From JAJKIV01 sp036274195 (GTDB taxonomy: Bacteria > Gemmatimonadota > Gemmatimonadetes > Gemmatimonadales > Gemmatimonadaceae), in assembly GCA_036274195.1 (NCBI GenBank), contig DASUGD010000382.1, positions 1 to 47,379 on the forward strand: a stretch of DNA of 47,379 bases, given 5' to 3'. Every line of letters begins with the position of its first letter. The first letter of the stretch is position 1. The notes under the pieces are model-generated. The model was not told the origin of the DNA, ran no database searches, and saw only the letters and a list, made by a program, of their open reading frames with translations. The position numbers were made by a program, and so were the translations under genes. Of the stretch, positions 1 through 8,989 are shown in pieces.

Positions 1-13
1 CCGCGTTCGAAGG

Positions 14-41
14 ATGAAATTCGACTCTGACCCCAATTTCA
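14..41. repeat. edge of a possible dispersed intergenic repeat
   Basis: The AT-richer stretch next to the first gene reads, on the minus strand, CTGAAATTGGGG followed by TCAGAGTCGAATTTCAT. Its composition differs clearly from the GC-rich surroundings, and the stop codon of the permease gene is the TGA inside it. From memory, strings of the type GGGGTCAGAGTCGAATT recur near transposase remnants in many genomes, but no second copy lies in this window, so this is only a suggestion. Confidence 0.3.
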
Positions 42-2504
42 GCTGTTGCGGAGCGCCGTCATGGGATCGACCCGCGTCGCGCGCAGGGCGGGCACGTAGC
101 TCGCCACGAGGGCGACCGCCGTCAACACGGCGATGACCCCGCCGAACGCCACTGGATCGTTAGGCGCCACGCCGAACAGGAAGCGGGAGAGCAGCCGCGA
201 CACGAACAGCGCCATCACCGTCCCGAGCGCGATCCCGAGGAACGCCAGCGTGAACCCCTGACGGAGCACCATCCGGAGCACATCGCCCGACCGCGCGCCG
301 AGCGCGACACGAACCCCGATCTCCTGGCGCCGCTGGGTGACGACGTACGCGATCACGCTGTACACGCCGAGCGTCGCCAGGAGGAAAGCCGCCCCACCAA
401 AGACACCCACCAGCATCAGCACGAACCGCCGATCCGCCACCGACTCCGACACCACCGTCCGCATCGTGCGGAATCGTGGCGGCACGTCGGGCCGCAGGTC
501 GGCAACGATCCGGCGAGCCGCCGGAATGATCTGCTCGGGCGGCACACTGCCCGCCACGACGAAGTAGAACTCACGGGCCTGAAGCGGCCGCTGCCGGTAG
601 CTGGCGTAGAACGTCGGGCGTGGTCGATCCGCGAGACTCGCTTCGCGTACGTCGCCCACGACCCCCACCACCGTGAACGGGTGGAGGTCGCCGTCCATGT
701 TGCCGTACTGGATGATCTTCCCGATCGGGTCCTCGTTAGGCCACTTTTCCTTCGCCAGCGCCGCGCTGATCACGCCCACGTGCGGCGCGTCCCGCCCATC
801 ACGGTCCTCGAAGACGCGGCCGCGGATCACCGGAATGTTCATCGCCTTGAAGTAGCCCGGCCCCGCCACACGGAACTCGGCGTCGCCACTCCGGGACGGG
901 TCGTTCATGATCGCGGACGCGCGTGACTGGTCGAGCTGCTCATCGGGGCGACTCATGACGATGAACGTCCCGTTGGCGTGATTCCCGCCAGTGAGCGGGA
1001 AGGAATTAACGCCGCCCACGGCGGAAACGCCGGGCAACGCCGTGAGCCGCGCGGTGATCTCGTCATAGAGCCGAATGCGCTCCTGCATTCCGCTCGGCCC
1101 GTCCGGCACGGACGCGGAGATGTCGAGCACGAGCGCGCGCTCCGTGCGATAGCCGGGGTCGACTTGCGCGAGCCGGAGAAAGCTTCGGGCGAGGAGTCCG
1201 GCCCCGACCAACAGGACCAGCGTGAGGGCGACCTGCGCGATCACCAGCGCACCGCGAACGCGGTAGCTCGCGCCAGCACCCGCCTGAGTACGCTGTGCCT
1301 GCGCCATGGCCTGCTTGAGGTCACCCCGGCTCCCGCGAAGCGCGGAGAGCAATCCCAGCACGGCAGCCACGAGGACCGACAACGCCAGGGCGAACGCGAG
1401 CACCCGCCAGTCCACGCCAACCTGGCCTGCGCGCGGCAGGTTGCCCGGCTCGAGCGCGAGCAGCGCCTTCACGCCTAACGTGGCCAGCACGACGCCGAGG
1501 ACCCCTCCCGTGACCGCAAGGACGAGCGCCTCGGCGATGAATTGCTGGGCAATCCGGCCGCGTCCTGCGCCCAACGCCAGGCGCACCGCGAGCTCGCCCT
1601 CCCGCGCCGCCGCCCGGGCCACGAGCAGGTTCACCACGTTCGCACACGCGATTGCCAGCAGGAACGCCGACGCAGCCAGCAGCAGCAGGAGCATCGGCCG
1701 CGCCTTCCCTGTGAGCTGCTCGCGCAGGGGGACCGCGACGGCGTCGTACATCCACGTCTCGTCGCCGTACTGCTGCTTGAGCCGACGCGACAGCGCACTG
1801 ATCTCGCGGTTCGCCTGCTCGACGCTTATGCCGTCAGCCACCCGCGCAATCGCCTGCCAGTTGTGGCCCGTCCGGCTCGGGTTTCTCGGCACGAACCCGC
1901 GCGCGATCCAGAGATCCGCACCGAGCGGGAAGTCGACCGCGGCGGGCAATACGCCGACGACGGGAAACGAAGTCCCTTCGAACGTCAGCGTCGTACCACT
2001 CAGGTCCGACCGCTCACCGAGATAGCGCTTCCAGAACCGCTCGCTGACGAGAGCGGCTGGAACGCCACCCGCCCTCTGTTCCTCGGCAACGAAGGATCGA
2101 CCGCGAATTGGCTGCACACGGAGGATCCTCAGAAAGTCACCGCCGACGACGGCAACGCGCGCCCGCACCGGCTCGGATGCACCGGCCACGGAGGTAATGC
2201 CCCAGTCGGCGAACTCCGTCATCGCCGAGAAGCTTCGGGTGCCGACTTTCCAGTCCTCGTAGTTGGGTTCCGAGACCTGGCCGCGCCCGCCCTTCTCTCC
2301 CACCTGCCACAGCTGGACGATCCGGTCGGCGTCCGGGTATGGCAGCGGTCGGAGCAGCACACCATCGATCACGCTGTAGATCGCGGTGGTCGCACCAATG
2401 CCGAGCGCCAGCGTAACAACGGTCACGGCGAAGAATGTGGGAGTGCGCAGGAGCGCACGCGTCACGTAGCGAACATCGCGAGCGAACGATTCCAACGATT
2501 CCAT
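39..2504 (-). CDS. orphan ABC-type permease 1 (MacB/FtsX, ADOP-like)
   Basis: An 821-residue protein with the layout of acidobacterial-type duplicated orphan permeases: an N-terminal helix (about residues 20-45, ending in LGIGATTAIYS), a large periplasmic MacB-core domain, three to four helices containing the FtsX signature ACANVVNLLVARAAAREGE, then a second copy of core domain plus FtsX helices (from about residue 415), with RRQEIGVRVALGA near residue 731 and the usual tail RVDPMTALRNS. No ATPase gene is adjacent, so it either borrows an ATPase or works as a mechanotransmission or export permease; the substrate is unknown. No Shine-Dalgarno is visible before the start. It is divergent from the outer-membrane protein gene across about 160 bp that must hold both promoters. 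The stop lies in an AT-rich repeat edge. Confidence 0.9.
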   Translation of the reverse strand: MESLESFARDVRYVTRALLRTPTFFAVTVVTLALGIGATTAIYSVIDGVLLRPLPYPDADRIVQLWQVGEKGGRGQVSEPNYEDWKVGTRSFSAMTEFADWGITSVAGASEPVRARVAVVGGDFLRILRVQPIRGRSFVAEEQRAGGVPAALVSERFWKRYLGERSDLSGTTLTFEGTSFPVVGVLPAAVDFPLGADLWIARGFVPRNPSRTGHNWQAIARVADGISVEQANREISALSRRLKQQYGDETWMYDAVAVPLREQLTGKARPMLLLLLAASAFLLAIACANVVNLLVARAAAREGELAVRLALGAGRGRIAQQFIAEALVLAVTGGVLGVVLATLGVKALLALEPGNLPRAGQVGVDWRVLAFALALSVLVAAVLGLLSALRGSRGDLKQAMAQAQRTQAGAGASYRVRGALVIAQVALTLVLLVGAGLLARSFLRLAQVDPGYRTERALVLDISASVPDGPSGMQERIRLYDEITARLTALPGVSAVGGVNSFPLTGGNHANGTFIVMSRPDEQLDQSRASAIMNDPSRSGDAEFRVAGPGYFKAMNIPVIRGRVFEDRDGRDAPHVGVISAALAKEKWPNEDPIGKIIQYGNMDGDLHPFTVVGVVGDVREASLADRPRPTFYASYRQRPLQAREFYFVVAGSVPPEQIIPAARRIVADLRPDVPPRFRTMRTVVSESVADRRFVLMLVGVFGGAAFLLATLGVYSVIAYVVTQRRQEIGVRVALGARSGDVLRMVLRQGFTLAFLGIALGTVMALFVSRLLSRFLFGVAPNDPVAFGGVIAVLTAVALVASYVPALRATRVDPMTALRNS

Positions 2505-2667
2505 GGGAGAGGTCCGGAGGATGCGTCGGTGGATTCAACGGAGCGCCGTCGAGCCGCGTTTTGCGGAACGTGAAGCCCGGACTCGTGTATCAAGCCAGGC
2601 ATTGCTTTCGCGCGGAGATATGACAGCAGGAAAGCGCGTTTGGCTGGAACTCACCCAGGAGCTCGCC

Positions 2668-3405
2668 ATGCGGACCGCGGCAGCTGCCGCCATTGCGATG
2701 TTCGCGCTCGCGCCCGGCGCAGGCGCGCAGGGCAGCGGGAAGGGATTTCTCTTCCACAAGCCGGTTGGCAGCTTCGCGCTCCGCGGTGGATACGCTGTGG
2801 CGAACGCCAGCAGTGACGTGTTCAGCGACGCGACCACTCAGCTCACCTTGAACAAGGGTGATTTCAGCGGGTTCAGCTGGGGCGGGGACATCTCGTATTC
2901 CACGGGCGACCGCTGGGATGTCCTGTTCGATGGTGAAGCTGCGTACGCATCGAAGAGCTCCGAGTTTCGCAACTTCATCGGCACGGATGACAAGCCGATC
3001 GAGCAGAGCACGAAGTTCAAGCGCGTGCCGCTGACGCTCGGCGTCAAGTACTACCTCACGAGCCGCGGCCGGTCGGTGAGTGAGTTCGCATACGTCCCGA
3101 GCAAGTTCGCGCCATATGTGAGCGTCGGCGCGGGAGCGATGTACTACGACTTCCAGCAGAAGGGCGATTTCGTCGACTTCGAGACGCTGGACATCTTCAA
3201 CACGACGCTCGAGTCGTCGGGCTGGGCCCCCATGGGACGGGGGGCTGCGGGGGTCGAATATTCGCTCGGTCCGTGGGTCGCGCTCACCGGTGAAGGGCGG
3301 TACGTTTGGGCGAAAGCCAAGCTCGATCCCAGCGCGTTCGAGGGGTACGACAAGATCGATCTCAACGGGTTCACGGGAACGGTTGGAATCAGAGTCAGGT
3401 TCTAA
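2668..3405 (+). CDS. outer-membrane beta-barrel protein
   Basis: A 245-residue secreted protein. The chosen ATG follows AGGAG by seven bases and gives a clean signal peptide (MRTAAAAAIAMFALAPGAGA, cleavage before QG); an open frame extends upstream to 2503 but looks non-coding. The mature part has alternating amphipathic strands, aromatic girdle residues and glycine turns (LRGGYAVANASSD, WGGDISYSTGDRW, VSVGAGAMYYDF, YSLGPWVALTGEGRYVW) and ends in Phe (GTVGIRVRF), as outer-membrane barrels do. Fold prediction is OmpA/OmpW-like with about 8-10 strands; no ligand can be assigned. It is followed after 12 bp by another secreted protein in the same direction, so the two are probably co-transcribed. 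Confidence 0.8.
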   Translation: MRTAAAAAIAMFALAPGAGAQGSGKGFLFHKPVGSFALRGGYAVANASSDVFSDATTQLTLNKGDFSGFSWGGDISYSTGDRWDVLFDGEAAYASKSSEFRNFIGTDDKPIEQSTKFKRVPLTLGVKYYLTSRGRSVSEFAYVPSKFAPYVSVGAGAMYYDFQQKGDFVDFETLDIFNTTLESSGWAPMGRGAAGVEYSLGPWVALTGEGRYVWAKAKLDPSAFEGYDKIDLNGFTGTVGIRVRF

Positions 3406-3417
3406 CAGGCGGGGGTC

Positions 3418-4647
3418 ATGACAATGCGACTCGACATCAGCGGGAAATCGAAACGCAGAAGTGCTGTTCTCGCAGCGGTGCTGCTGCTCGGACCGGTCGC
3501 GGCCGCCGGAGCGCAGGAAACCCGATTGGCCTCGAACGACGCCAGGTGGGTTCCCTGGATCGGCTGCTGGCAGTCCTCGAGTCGTGACGCCGTGACCATG
3601 GAGCTCGCGCCGAACAAGGCCGCGCCCGTGATCTGCTTCATGCCCGCGCCCGGGAATGGCACCGTGGACTTCGTCACCATCAACGAAGGCACGGCTGGCG
3701 CGCCCGAACACGTCGATGCGAACGGCACCCGCCGCGCCGTCGATCGCCAGGGATGCACGGGTTGGGAGATCGCGGATTTCTCGGCCGACGCCAAGCGGAT
3801 CTACCTGCACTCCGAGCATCAGTGCACCGGAAACCGCACGCGCACGTCCACCGGCATCATGTCCATCACGCCTGGCGGTGAGTGGCTCGACGTGCAGGGC
3901 GTGAAGGTCGATGAGCACACGGGTGTGCGCGTGGCCCACTACGGCCGCGTGCCGATTCCCACGGCGCTCAACGCCGACCTTCGGGCAAAGATCGAGGGCG
4001 TGAAGCTCGCCACGAATACCGCCGTGATCGCGGTCGCCGATTCGATCCGGATCGCCGACGTGATCGAGGCATCGAAGAAGGTCGATCCGCTCGTGCTGCA
4101 GACGTGGCTCACGGAGCGTGGCCAGGGATTCGACCTCGACGCGAAGCGGCTCACGCAGCTGGCGGACGCGAAGGTGCCCAGGAACGTGATCGACGTGATG
4201 GTCGCCCTGACCTATCCGCAGACGTTCGCGGTGAACCTCGCCCAGGCGGATGGGCAGGTGGTTCAGGCAGCCGGAGCACCACAGGTGGCGATGGACGAGG
4301 GAGTGTTCGCCGGGCCGACGATCTTCATGAATTGGGACCCGTTCTACTCCAGCAGCTACGGCTATGGCTACGGGTACCGGTATGGCGCCTACGGCTTCGG
4401 GAACGGCAACCCGTACGGCGGAACGTGGTATAGTGGGTACCCGATCGTCCTCGTCAAGCCGGCGCAAGTGAATCTGCCGCAGGAGACGAACGGCCGGATG
4501 GTCCGTGGCCGCGGGTACACGCGCGGGAGCAGCGGTGGTAGCGGCGGCAGCGCGTCGCCGAGCAGCCGGACGTCGGGCGGCTCGAGCAGCGCAGGTGGTT
4601 CGAGCTCGTCGGGCAGCACGGGGCGGACGGCGAAGCCGCGTCCGTAA
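3418..4647 (+). CDS. secreted protein with Tyr/Gly-rich and Ser/Gly-rich C-terminal regions
   Basis: 409 residues. A signal peptide (about residues 13-33, ending GAQE) leads to an N-terminal domain beginning WVPWIGCWQSS, which weakly recalls lipocalin-like or DUF6265-type domains. The middle is a predicted mixed helical region (about 180-290) with repeated V-I-D elements. Then comes a short Tyr/Gly segment (YGYGYGYRYGAYGFG, near residue 320) and a low-complexity Gly/Ser/Arg tail of about 60 residues. Such tails are typical of surface-exposed or matrix proteins. Function unknown. It follows the barrel gene by 12 bp and may be its partner. The stop is only 3 bp from a G-rich heptad array. An alternative ATG lies two codons downstream. 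Confidence 0.75.
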   Translation: MTMRLDISGKSKRRSAVLAAVLLLGPVAAAGAQETRLASNDARWVPWIGCWQSSSRDAVTMELAPNKAAPVICFMPAPGNGTVDFVTINEGTAGAPEHVDANGTRRAVDRQGCTGWEIADFSADAKRIYLHSEHQCTGNRTRTSTGIMSITPGGEWLDVQGVKVDEHTGVRVAHYGRVPIPTALNADLRAKIEGVKLATNTAVIAVADSIRIADVIEASKKVDPLVLQTWLTERGQGFDLDAKRLTQLADAKVPRNVIDVMVALTYPQTFAVNLAQADGQVVQAAGAPQVAMDEGVFAGPTIFMNWDPFYSSSYGYGYGYRYGAYGFGNGNPYGGTWYSGYPIVLVKPAQVNLPQETNGRMVRGRGYTRGSSGGSGGSASPSSRTSGGSSSAGGSSSSGSTGRTAKPRP

Positions 4648-4649
4648 AG

Positions 4650-4830
4650 CCGGGGGACGGGGGACGGACGACGGGGGAACGGCGGCTGGTAGCTGGCTGC
4701 TCGTGCTGGCTGCTGGCTGACGCTGGCTCATCAAAACCCTCGGGATGCTCTTCTCCAGAAGAAGCATCCCGAGGGTTCTCCGTGTCCCGTTTCCCGTTTC
4801 CCGGCAGTCGCCCGTCGCCCGTCCCCCGCT
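4650..4830. repeat. inverted heptad-repeat arrays flanking a hairpin
   Basis: The gap between two convergent genes is filled by a G-rich arm (4650-4734; GGGGGAC, GGGGGAC, GGACGAC, then GGCTGGT/GGCTGCT-type units), a long hairpin (4735-4777) and a C-rich arm (4785-4830; CCCGTTT twice, then CCCGTCG-type units). Read toward the hairpin, both arms are G-rich heptads, so the whole structure is an imperfect palindrome. Positions 4679-4728 recur with one mismatch at 44835-44884. Confidence 0.85.
4735..4777. terminator. bidirectional hairpin terminator
   Basis: The left arm 4735-4754 (AACCCTCGGGATGCT then CTTCT) pairs with the right arm 4757-4777, giving 15 continuous base pairs, one bulged base, 5 more pairs and a 2-nt loop. 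On the minus strand the stem is followed by TTTT, which fits intrinsic termination of the ammonia-lyase gene; on the plus strand it would close the secreted-protein operon. It lies between two convergent stop codons. Confidence 0.75.
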
Positions 4831-4834
4831 GTTG

Positions 4835-5803
4835 CTACTTTCCAAGCACCTGCATCAGAACGTCAGCACTCACATTCCCGCCGCACAGCACGACGACGCT
4901 CTCGTGATCCGCGAGACGCGGGCGGCCGGTCGTGAACTTCCGCCAGCCCGCAACCGCGACGCCGCCGGCGCCCTCGATGACCATATGGTCCGCCAGCATC
5001 ACGTCGCGCATCGCCTGCGCGATCTCGGCCTCGCTCACGAGCACCAGCTCGTCGATGAGATCGCGGCAGTAGGGAAAGGTGATCGCTCCCGGCTCGATGT
5101 TGCCCGCGGTCGCGTCGGACAGCGTGGGCTCGTCAGGCACCTCCATCAAACGGCCGGCGCGCACCGATTCGTACATGGCCCTCGCCTGCTCCGGCCAGCA
5201 TCCAACCACGAGCACATCTGGCCGCACCGCTTTCAGGTACGACGCGATACCCGAGATCAGGCCACCGCCACCGACCGCGACGAACACGGCCTCGACGTCA
5301 GGACGCTGCTCGAGGAATTCCACGGCGATCGACCCCTGCCCGGCCATCACATCGGGGTCGTTGTACGGCGAGATGTAGACGCGCCCTTCCCGTTCGCCGA
5401 GCGCGCGGGCCTCGAGCTCGGCGGCCATGGGGTCGCCGTCGGAGACGACGACCTCGAGGCCGGCTTTGGTCAGGCGGTCGATCTTGTAGCGCGAGGCCAA
5501 CGACGACACCACCACGGTGCCTCGACCACTCGTTAGGCGGAGCGCCTCCGCGACCGCGAGCCCGTGGTTGCCGGTGGACGACGTGACGACGCCGCGCTCG
5601 CGCTGCTCGCTCGTGAGGAGCAGGAGCTTGTTCAGCGCGCCGCGGATCTTGAACGAACCGGTGCGCTGCAGGTTCTCGCACTTGTAGTGCGCGTGCGGGA
5701 CGAGGCTGCGCGCGGGGCGGAGCGGAGTAGCGAGACCGAACGGAGCGAGCCGCTCGCTCGCTGCGACGACGGCGTCGGGAGCGGACAGGGGTTCGTTGCG
5801 CAT
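4835..5803 (-). CDS. threonine/serine ammonia-lyase (PLP fold type II)
   Basis: 322 residues. The start at MRNEPLSAPD fits the family length of about 320 (catabolic threonine dehydratase or serine racemase group). The PLP lysine is K52 in GSFKIRGALNK. The substrate loop SSTGNHGLAVAE and the phosphate-cradle glycine loop AVGGGGLISGIAS are intact. No C-terminal ACT domain is present, so it is not the allosteric biosynthetic IlvA form. Expected reaction: threonine to 2-oxobutanoate, or serine to pyruvate, plus ammonia; the exact substrate (threonine, serine, hydroxyaspartate) cannot be told from sequence. It stands alone between repeats: a hairpin after the stop and a (GACTGGC) array just upstream. 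No ribosome-binding site is seen, but TATAAT lies 6 nt before the ATG. Confidence 0.9.
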   Translation of the reverse strand: MRNEPLSAPDAVVAASERLAPFGLATPLRPARSLVPHAHYKCENLQRTGSFKIRGALNKLLLLTSEQRERGVVTSSTGNHGLAVAEALRLTSGRGTVVVSSLASRYKIDRLTKAGLEVVVSDGDPMAAELEARALGEREGRVYISPYNDPDVMAGQGSIAVEFLEQRPDVEAVFVAVGGGGLISGIASYLKAVRPDVLVVGCWPEQARAMYESVRAGRLMEVPDEPTLSDATAGNIEPGAITFPYCRDLIDELVLVSEAEIAQAMRDVMLADHMVIEGAGGVAVAGWRKFTTGRPRLADHESVVVLCGGNVSADVLMQVLGK

Positions 5804-5809
5804 CCGGGA

Positions 5810-5815
5810 ATTATA
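5810..5815 (-). promoter_or_regulatory. -10 box (TATAAT) implying a leaderless transcript
   Basis: On the minus strand the sequence CCCGTATAATTCCCGGATG places a perfect TATAAT six bases before the start codon of the ammonia-lyase gene. With the usual spacing, transcription would begin at or next to the A of ATG, giving a leaderless mRNA, which agrees with the absent Shine-Dalgarno. The -35 region would fall inside the heptad array at 5821-5848. Confidence 0.5.
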
Positions 5816-5820
5816 CGGGA

Positions 5821-5848
5821 GACTGGCGACTGGCGACTGGCGACTGGA
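5821..5848. repeat. heptad array (GACTGGC)3 + GACTGGA
   Basis: Nearly four tandem copies of GACTGGC. It lies immediately upstream of the ammonia-lyase promoter and occupies the place of its -35 element. The same unit occurs 12 times at 15360-15443 and 5 times at 42835-42869. Confidence 0.9.
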
Positions 5849-5888
5849 ACCAAGCCTAACGCCCGTCGCCTGCAGTGCACAACGCTGT

Positions 5889-6299
5889 TCAGCGCGCGCG
5901 GAACCTGCGTTGGGCCTCAGGCGCCTCGCACCCGATCGGCCGCATCCATATGAGCGCGCTCGGGAGCAGGCTGGGAATTTGTTCGGTAAACTCGTCGATC
6001 TGACCCACGAAGTGGGAGCCGACGCGCACCATGTCGGCCCCCGCACCGTGGAAAGCGTGCGGATCACCGTTCCGGCGGCGCGAGGCGATGACAAGCCAGT
6101 GCGCAGCATCGACGCGGGTCTCAGAGATCGCTGTGCACGCACGAACAGCCTTGCAGGCACGACGACGAGATACAGGACCCAGGCGAGTGCCCCAATCAAA
6201 GCCGGTGTTAGCGCGATCTGGTCCGCCTAGGACCCACGCCAATTCCACGACAACCAGCTTGGCACGTGAGGCGCTCATGGTATCGTTATGCGTGCCCAT
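5889..6299 (-). pseudogene. probable decayed gene of a small membrane-anchored protein
   Basis: No single frame gives a convincing protein, but pieces from two frames join into one plausible product. An N-terminal piece (MSASRAKLVVVELAWVLGG) is in the frame starting at 6299. A hydrophobic helix (TPALIGALAWVLYLVVVPAR) appears in another frame, with a stop just upstream of it. A return to the first frame gives VDAAHWLVIASRRRNGDP, then VGSHFVGQIDEFTEQIPSLLP. This pattern suggests at least two frameshifts in a former gene of about 130 codons. The 542-bp gap from 5804 to 6345 otherwise holds only a heptad array and two CGTTAGGC-type octamers. Sequencing error is an alternative explanation. Confidence 0.35.
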
Positions 6300-6345
6300 G
6301 GTGTGCCTAACGCTGCTTGCGTGATCCGATCGCCCACAGAATGCG

Positions 6346-8808
6346 CTAGTCCGTGCGCAGGGCGACAGTCGGATCGATGCGCGTCGCCCGGCGGGCCGGG
6401 ATGTACGCGGCGACGATGACGACGATGCCTAACAACAGCGCGGCCCCGCCGAAGGCCCATGCATCGAGCGGCCGCACGCCGTACAGCATCGACGTCATGA
6501 ACCGCGACGCGAACGCGGCGGCCGCGAGGCCCACGCACAGGCCCACGAGGGCCAGCACGGTGCTCTGACGCTGCGCCAGCCACAGCACGCTCTCGGGCCG
6601 AGCGCCGATGGCGAGCCGGATGCCCCACTCGCGCGTTCGCGCCTGCATGCGGTACGCGACCACGGCGTACAGCCCCGCCGCCGACAACGCGGCCGCGAGC
6701 GCGGCGAACGCGCCCAACAGCAGCGCCATCAGGCGTTCGCGCGCCAGGGCCAATGTCAGCTTGTCCGCGAGCCGTCCCGGGCGAATCAGCGGGAGATCGG
6801 GGTCCAGCGAGGTGACGACATCCGTGAGCTGTCGCAGCGCCGCATCGGGCTCGAGCGACGTGCGCGCCACGATCGTCATCGCGTCCGAGTACATCTGCTG
6901 AACCGGCACCGCCAGCGCGGGCGTCGGAGCCTCACGCAAGCTCCGATACTTCGCCGTCCCGACGACGCCCACCACGACCGACGGCGGCGTCGAGATGGCG
7001 CCGACGTGCTTGCCGATCGGGTCCTGACCCGGCCAGAAGCGATCGGCAAAGGCCTGGTTGACGATCACGACCCGCTCACTTCCCTCTCGATCCGCTTCCG
7101 TGAACTCGCGTCCACGAAGTAGCGGCGTGCCGATCGCTCGATAGTACCCCGGCGAGATCATGCTCGCCTCGATCTCCATTGCCTCGTTAGGCCTCGGCTG
7201 GTAGCCCTCGGGCTCCGCGGTGGTCGCGATCCCGCCCGACTGCACCGGCACGGACCGACCCAGCGCGATGGCGGTCAGGCCAGGCACGCCGGCGAGCCGC
7301 TGCTGCAGCGTCTCGTAGAATCGGCGCCCGCGGTCATTGTCATAACCACTCCGCGACAGATCGATCGTGGCGATTACCGCGCCGTCGGGCCGGAATCCCG
7401 GGTCGAGTCGGCTCTCGGTTCCGAGTGTGCGAATCAGGAGACCCGCACCCACGAGCAGCAGCATCGCGAGCGCCATCTGGCCAGCCACGAGCACGTCACG
7501 AAACGTCACACGGCCGCGCCCGAGTCCCCACGCCCCGCGCTCGCCCTTGAGCATGGGAACGAGATCGGGTCGCGATGCGGCGAGTGACGGTACTATCCCA
7601 ACGAGCAGTGCCGTCACCAGCGCGGCGACCATCGCGAACGTGAGCGTGCGCACGTCCAGAATCGGGGTCGATGCGCTCACGGGCAGGGCGAGGTTCGCGG
7701 GCGCAACGGATGCCACGAAATCGGTGAGCCACATCGCGACCCCGAGCCCGACCCCGGCGGCCGCTATCGCAATCACGAGCGTCTCGGCCAGCGTCTGCCT
7801 GACGATTCTCGAGCGCGACGCCCCGAGCGCGGCGCGGATGGCGAGCTCGCGGCGTCGCCGCTCGGCTCTGGCGAGCAGCAGGCCCGCGACATCGGCACAG
7901 GCGATGAGCAGGACAATCCCCACGACGCCCAGGAGCAGCCACGACACGCGACGCGCCTCGGAACGCTGCGAGAGCTGGATCGCGGCTTCGTCCGCCGGAA
8001 CCGCCTTGGCCAGCCGGTTGCTCGGAACGTTAGGCGCCTCACGAGCCCGACGCGCGGAAACGACGTCCATCTGCGCCTGTGCGTTCGCCATGCTCGCGCC
8101 CTTCGCGAGCCGCCCGATGATCGAGAGCCACGTGAGCCCGCGGCGCTCGAGGGGCTTGAGCTCCGCGAGCCCCGGGTCCGCGAGGTCGATGGTCGAGAGC
8201 GGGAGCCAGACATCGGTCGGCGCGTCGAAGCTGGCACCAACGAAGCCACGGCGGGTGGTGCCGACGATGACGAACGGGATGCCGTTCACGCGCACCGTCG
8301 AGCCGATGACCGCGGGGTCGGCGTTGAACCGGCGGCGCCAGAACGCGTCGCTCAGCACGACAACGGGCGCCGCACCGCGCGCGTCGTCCGCGGGAGCGAT
8401 GAGACGGCCGCGATTCGCCAGAGCGCCAAGGACCGAGAAGAAGTTCCCGCTGACGACAGTGCTCGTCACCCGCTCGGGCAACCGCGCATCGCTCGCCAGA
8501 TGCACGGCGATATCCGAGGAAAAAGCCGCGAGGCCCGAGAACGCCGGCACGTTGTCCCTGAGATCCAGGTAGCCGGGATACGACGTCTCGGCGAGATCGA
8601 GCCGCTGACGCTCGCTCGAGAACACGCGAACCAGCTCGTGAGGCCGGTCCACCGGCAGCCCCCGAAACAGGGCGGCGTCGACGAGACTGAAGATGGCGCT
8701 GTTCGCACCAATCCCCAGCGCGAGGATGAGCGTGACGGCCGCGGTGAAGCGGATGTTGCCGCGGAGCGTCCGGGCGGTGAACGCGAGGTCGTCGAGAAGG
8801 GCACGCAT
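6346..8808 (-). CDS. orphan ABC-type permease 2 (MacB/FtsX, ADOP-like)
   Basis: 820 residues from the ATG at 8808. This start was chosen because MRALLDDLAFTARTL then aligns with the N-termini of the two other orphan permeases here; an ATG at 8871 would add 21 residues. The architecture is two tandem MacB-core plus FtsX units: a first helix ending LALGIGANSAIFSLVDAALF, the signature ACADVAGLLLARAERRRREL, a second half starting near FRDVLVAGQMALAMLLLVGA, then REWGIRLAIGARPE and the tail RRATRIDPTVALRTD. No ATPase is nearby. The only upstream neighbour in the same direction is the YjdF-like gene at 8990, separated by about 180 bp containing one CGTTAGGC octamer (8932). Confidence 0.9.
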   Translation of the reverse strand: MRALLDDLAFTARTLRGNIRFTAAVTLILALGIGANSAIFSLVDAALFRGLPVDRPHELVRVFSSERQRLDLAETSYPGYLDLRDNVPAFSGLAAFSSDIAVHLASDARLPERVTSTVVSGNFFSVLGALANRGRLIAPADDARGAAPVVVLSDAFWRRRFNADPAVIGSTVRVNGIPFVIVGTTRRGFVGASFDAPTDVWLPLSTIDLADPGLAELKPLERRGLTWLSIIGRLAKGASMANAQAQMDVVSARRAREAPNVPSNRLAKAVPADEAAIQLSQRSEARRVSWLLLGVVGIVLLIACADVAGLLLARAERRRRELAIRAALGASRSRIVRQTLAETLVIAIAAAGVGLGVAMWLTDFVASVAPANLALPVSASTPILDVRTLTFAMVAALVTALLVGIVPSLAASRPDLVPMLKGERGAWGLGRGRVTFRDVLVAGQMALAMLLLVGAGLLIRTLGTESRLDPGFRPDGAVIATIDLSRSGYDNDRGRRFYETLQQRLAGVPGLTAIALGRSVPVQSGGIATTAEPEGYQPRPNEAMEIEASMISPGYYRAIGTPLLRGREFTEADREGSERVVIVNQAFADRFWPGQDPIGKHVGAISTPPSVVVGVVGTAKYRSLREAPTPALAVPVQQMYSDAMTIVARTSLEPDAALRQLTDVVTSLDPDLPLIRPGRLADKLTLALARERLMALLLGAFAALAAALSAAGLYAVVAYRMQARTREWGIRLAIGARPESVLWLAQRQSTVLALVGLCVGLAAAAFASRFMTSMLYGVRPLDAWAFGGAALLLGIVVIVAAYIPARRATRIDPTVALRTD

Positions 8809-8989
8809 GCGGACAGGGAGTTGTCGAAGGTCGGGCTCGCGACGGAGAACGATCCAGCCGCAAAGCGACATGCGTGCCTGTTGGATCTGCCCGTGTAATT
8901 ACCGCAATTGCATAGAGTTATCTCGTTTCGACGTTAGGCGGCGGAGCCGCCGGACTGGCGCGGAGGCGGACAGTGCGTCCCACAGCCGG

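Noticed and set aside
2590..4845. 751-residue open frame on the minus strand
   Set aside because: It lies antisense to the barrel and secreted-protein genes, has a random His/Arg/Pro/Glu-rich composition, no domains and no ribosome-binding site. It is a high-G+C shadow.
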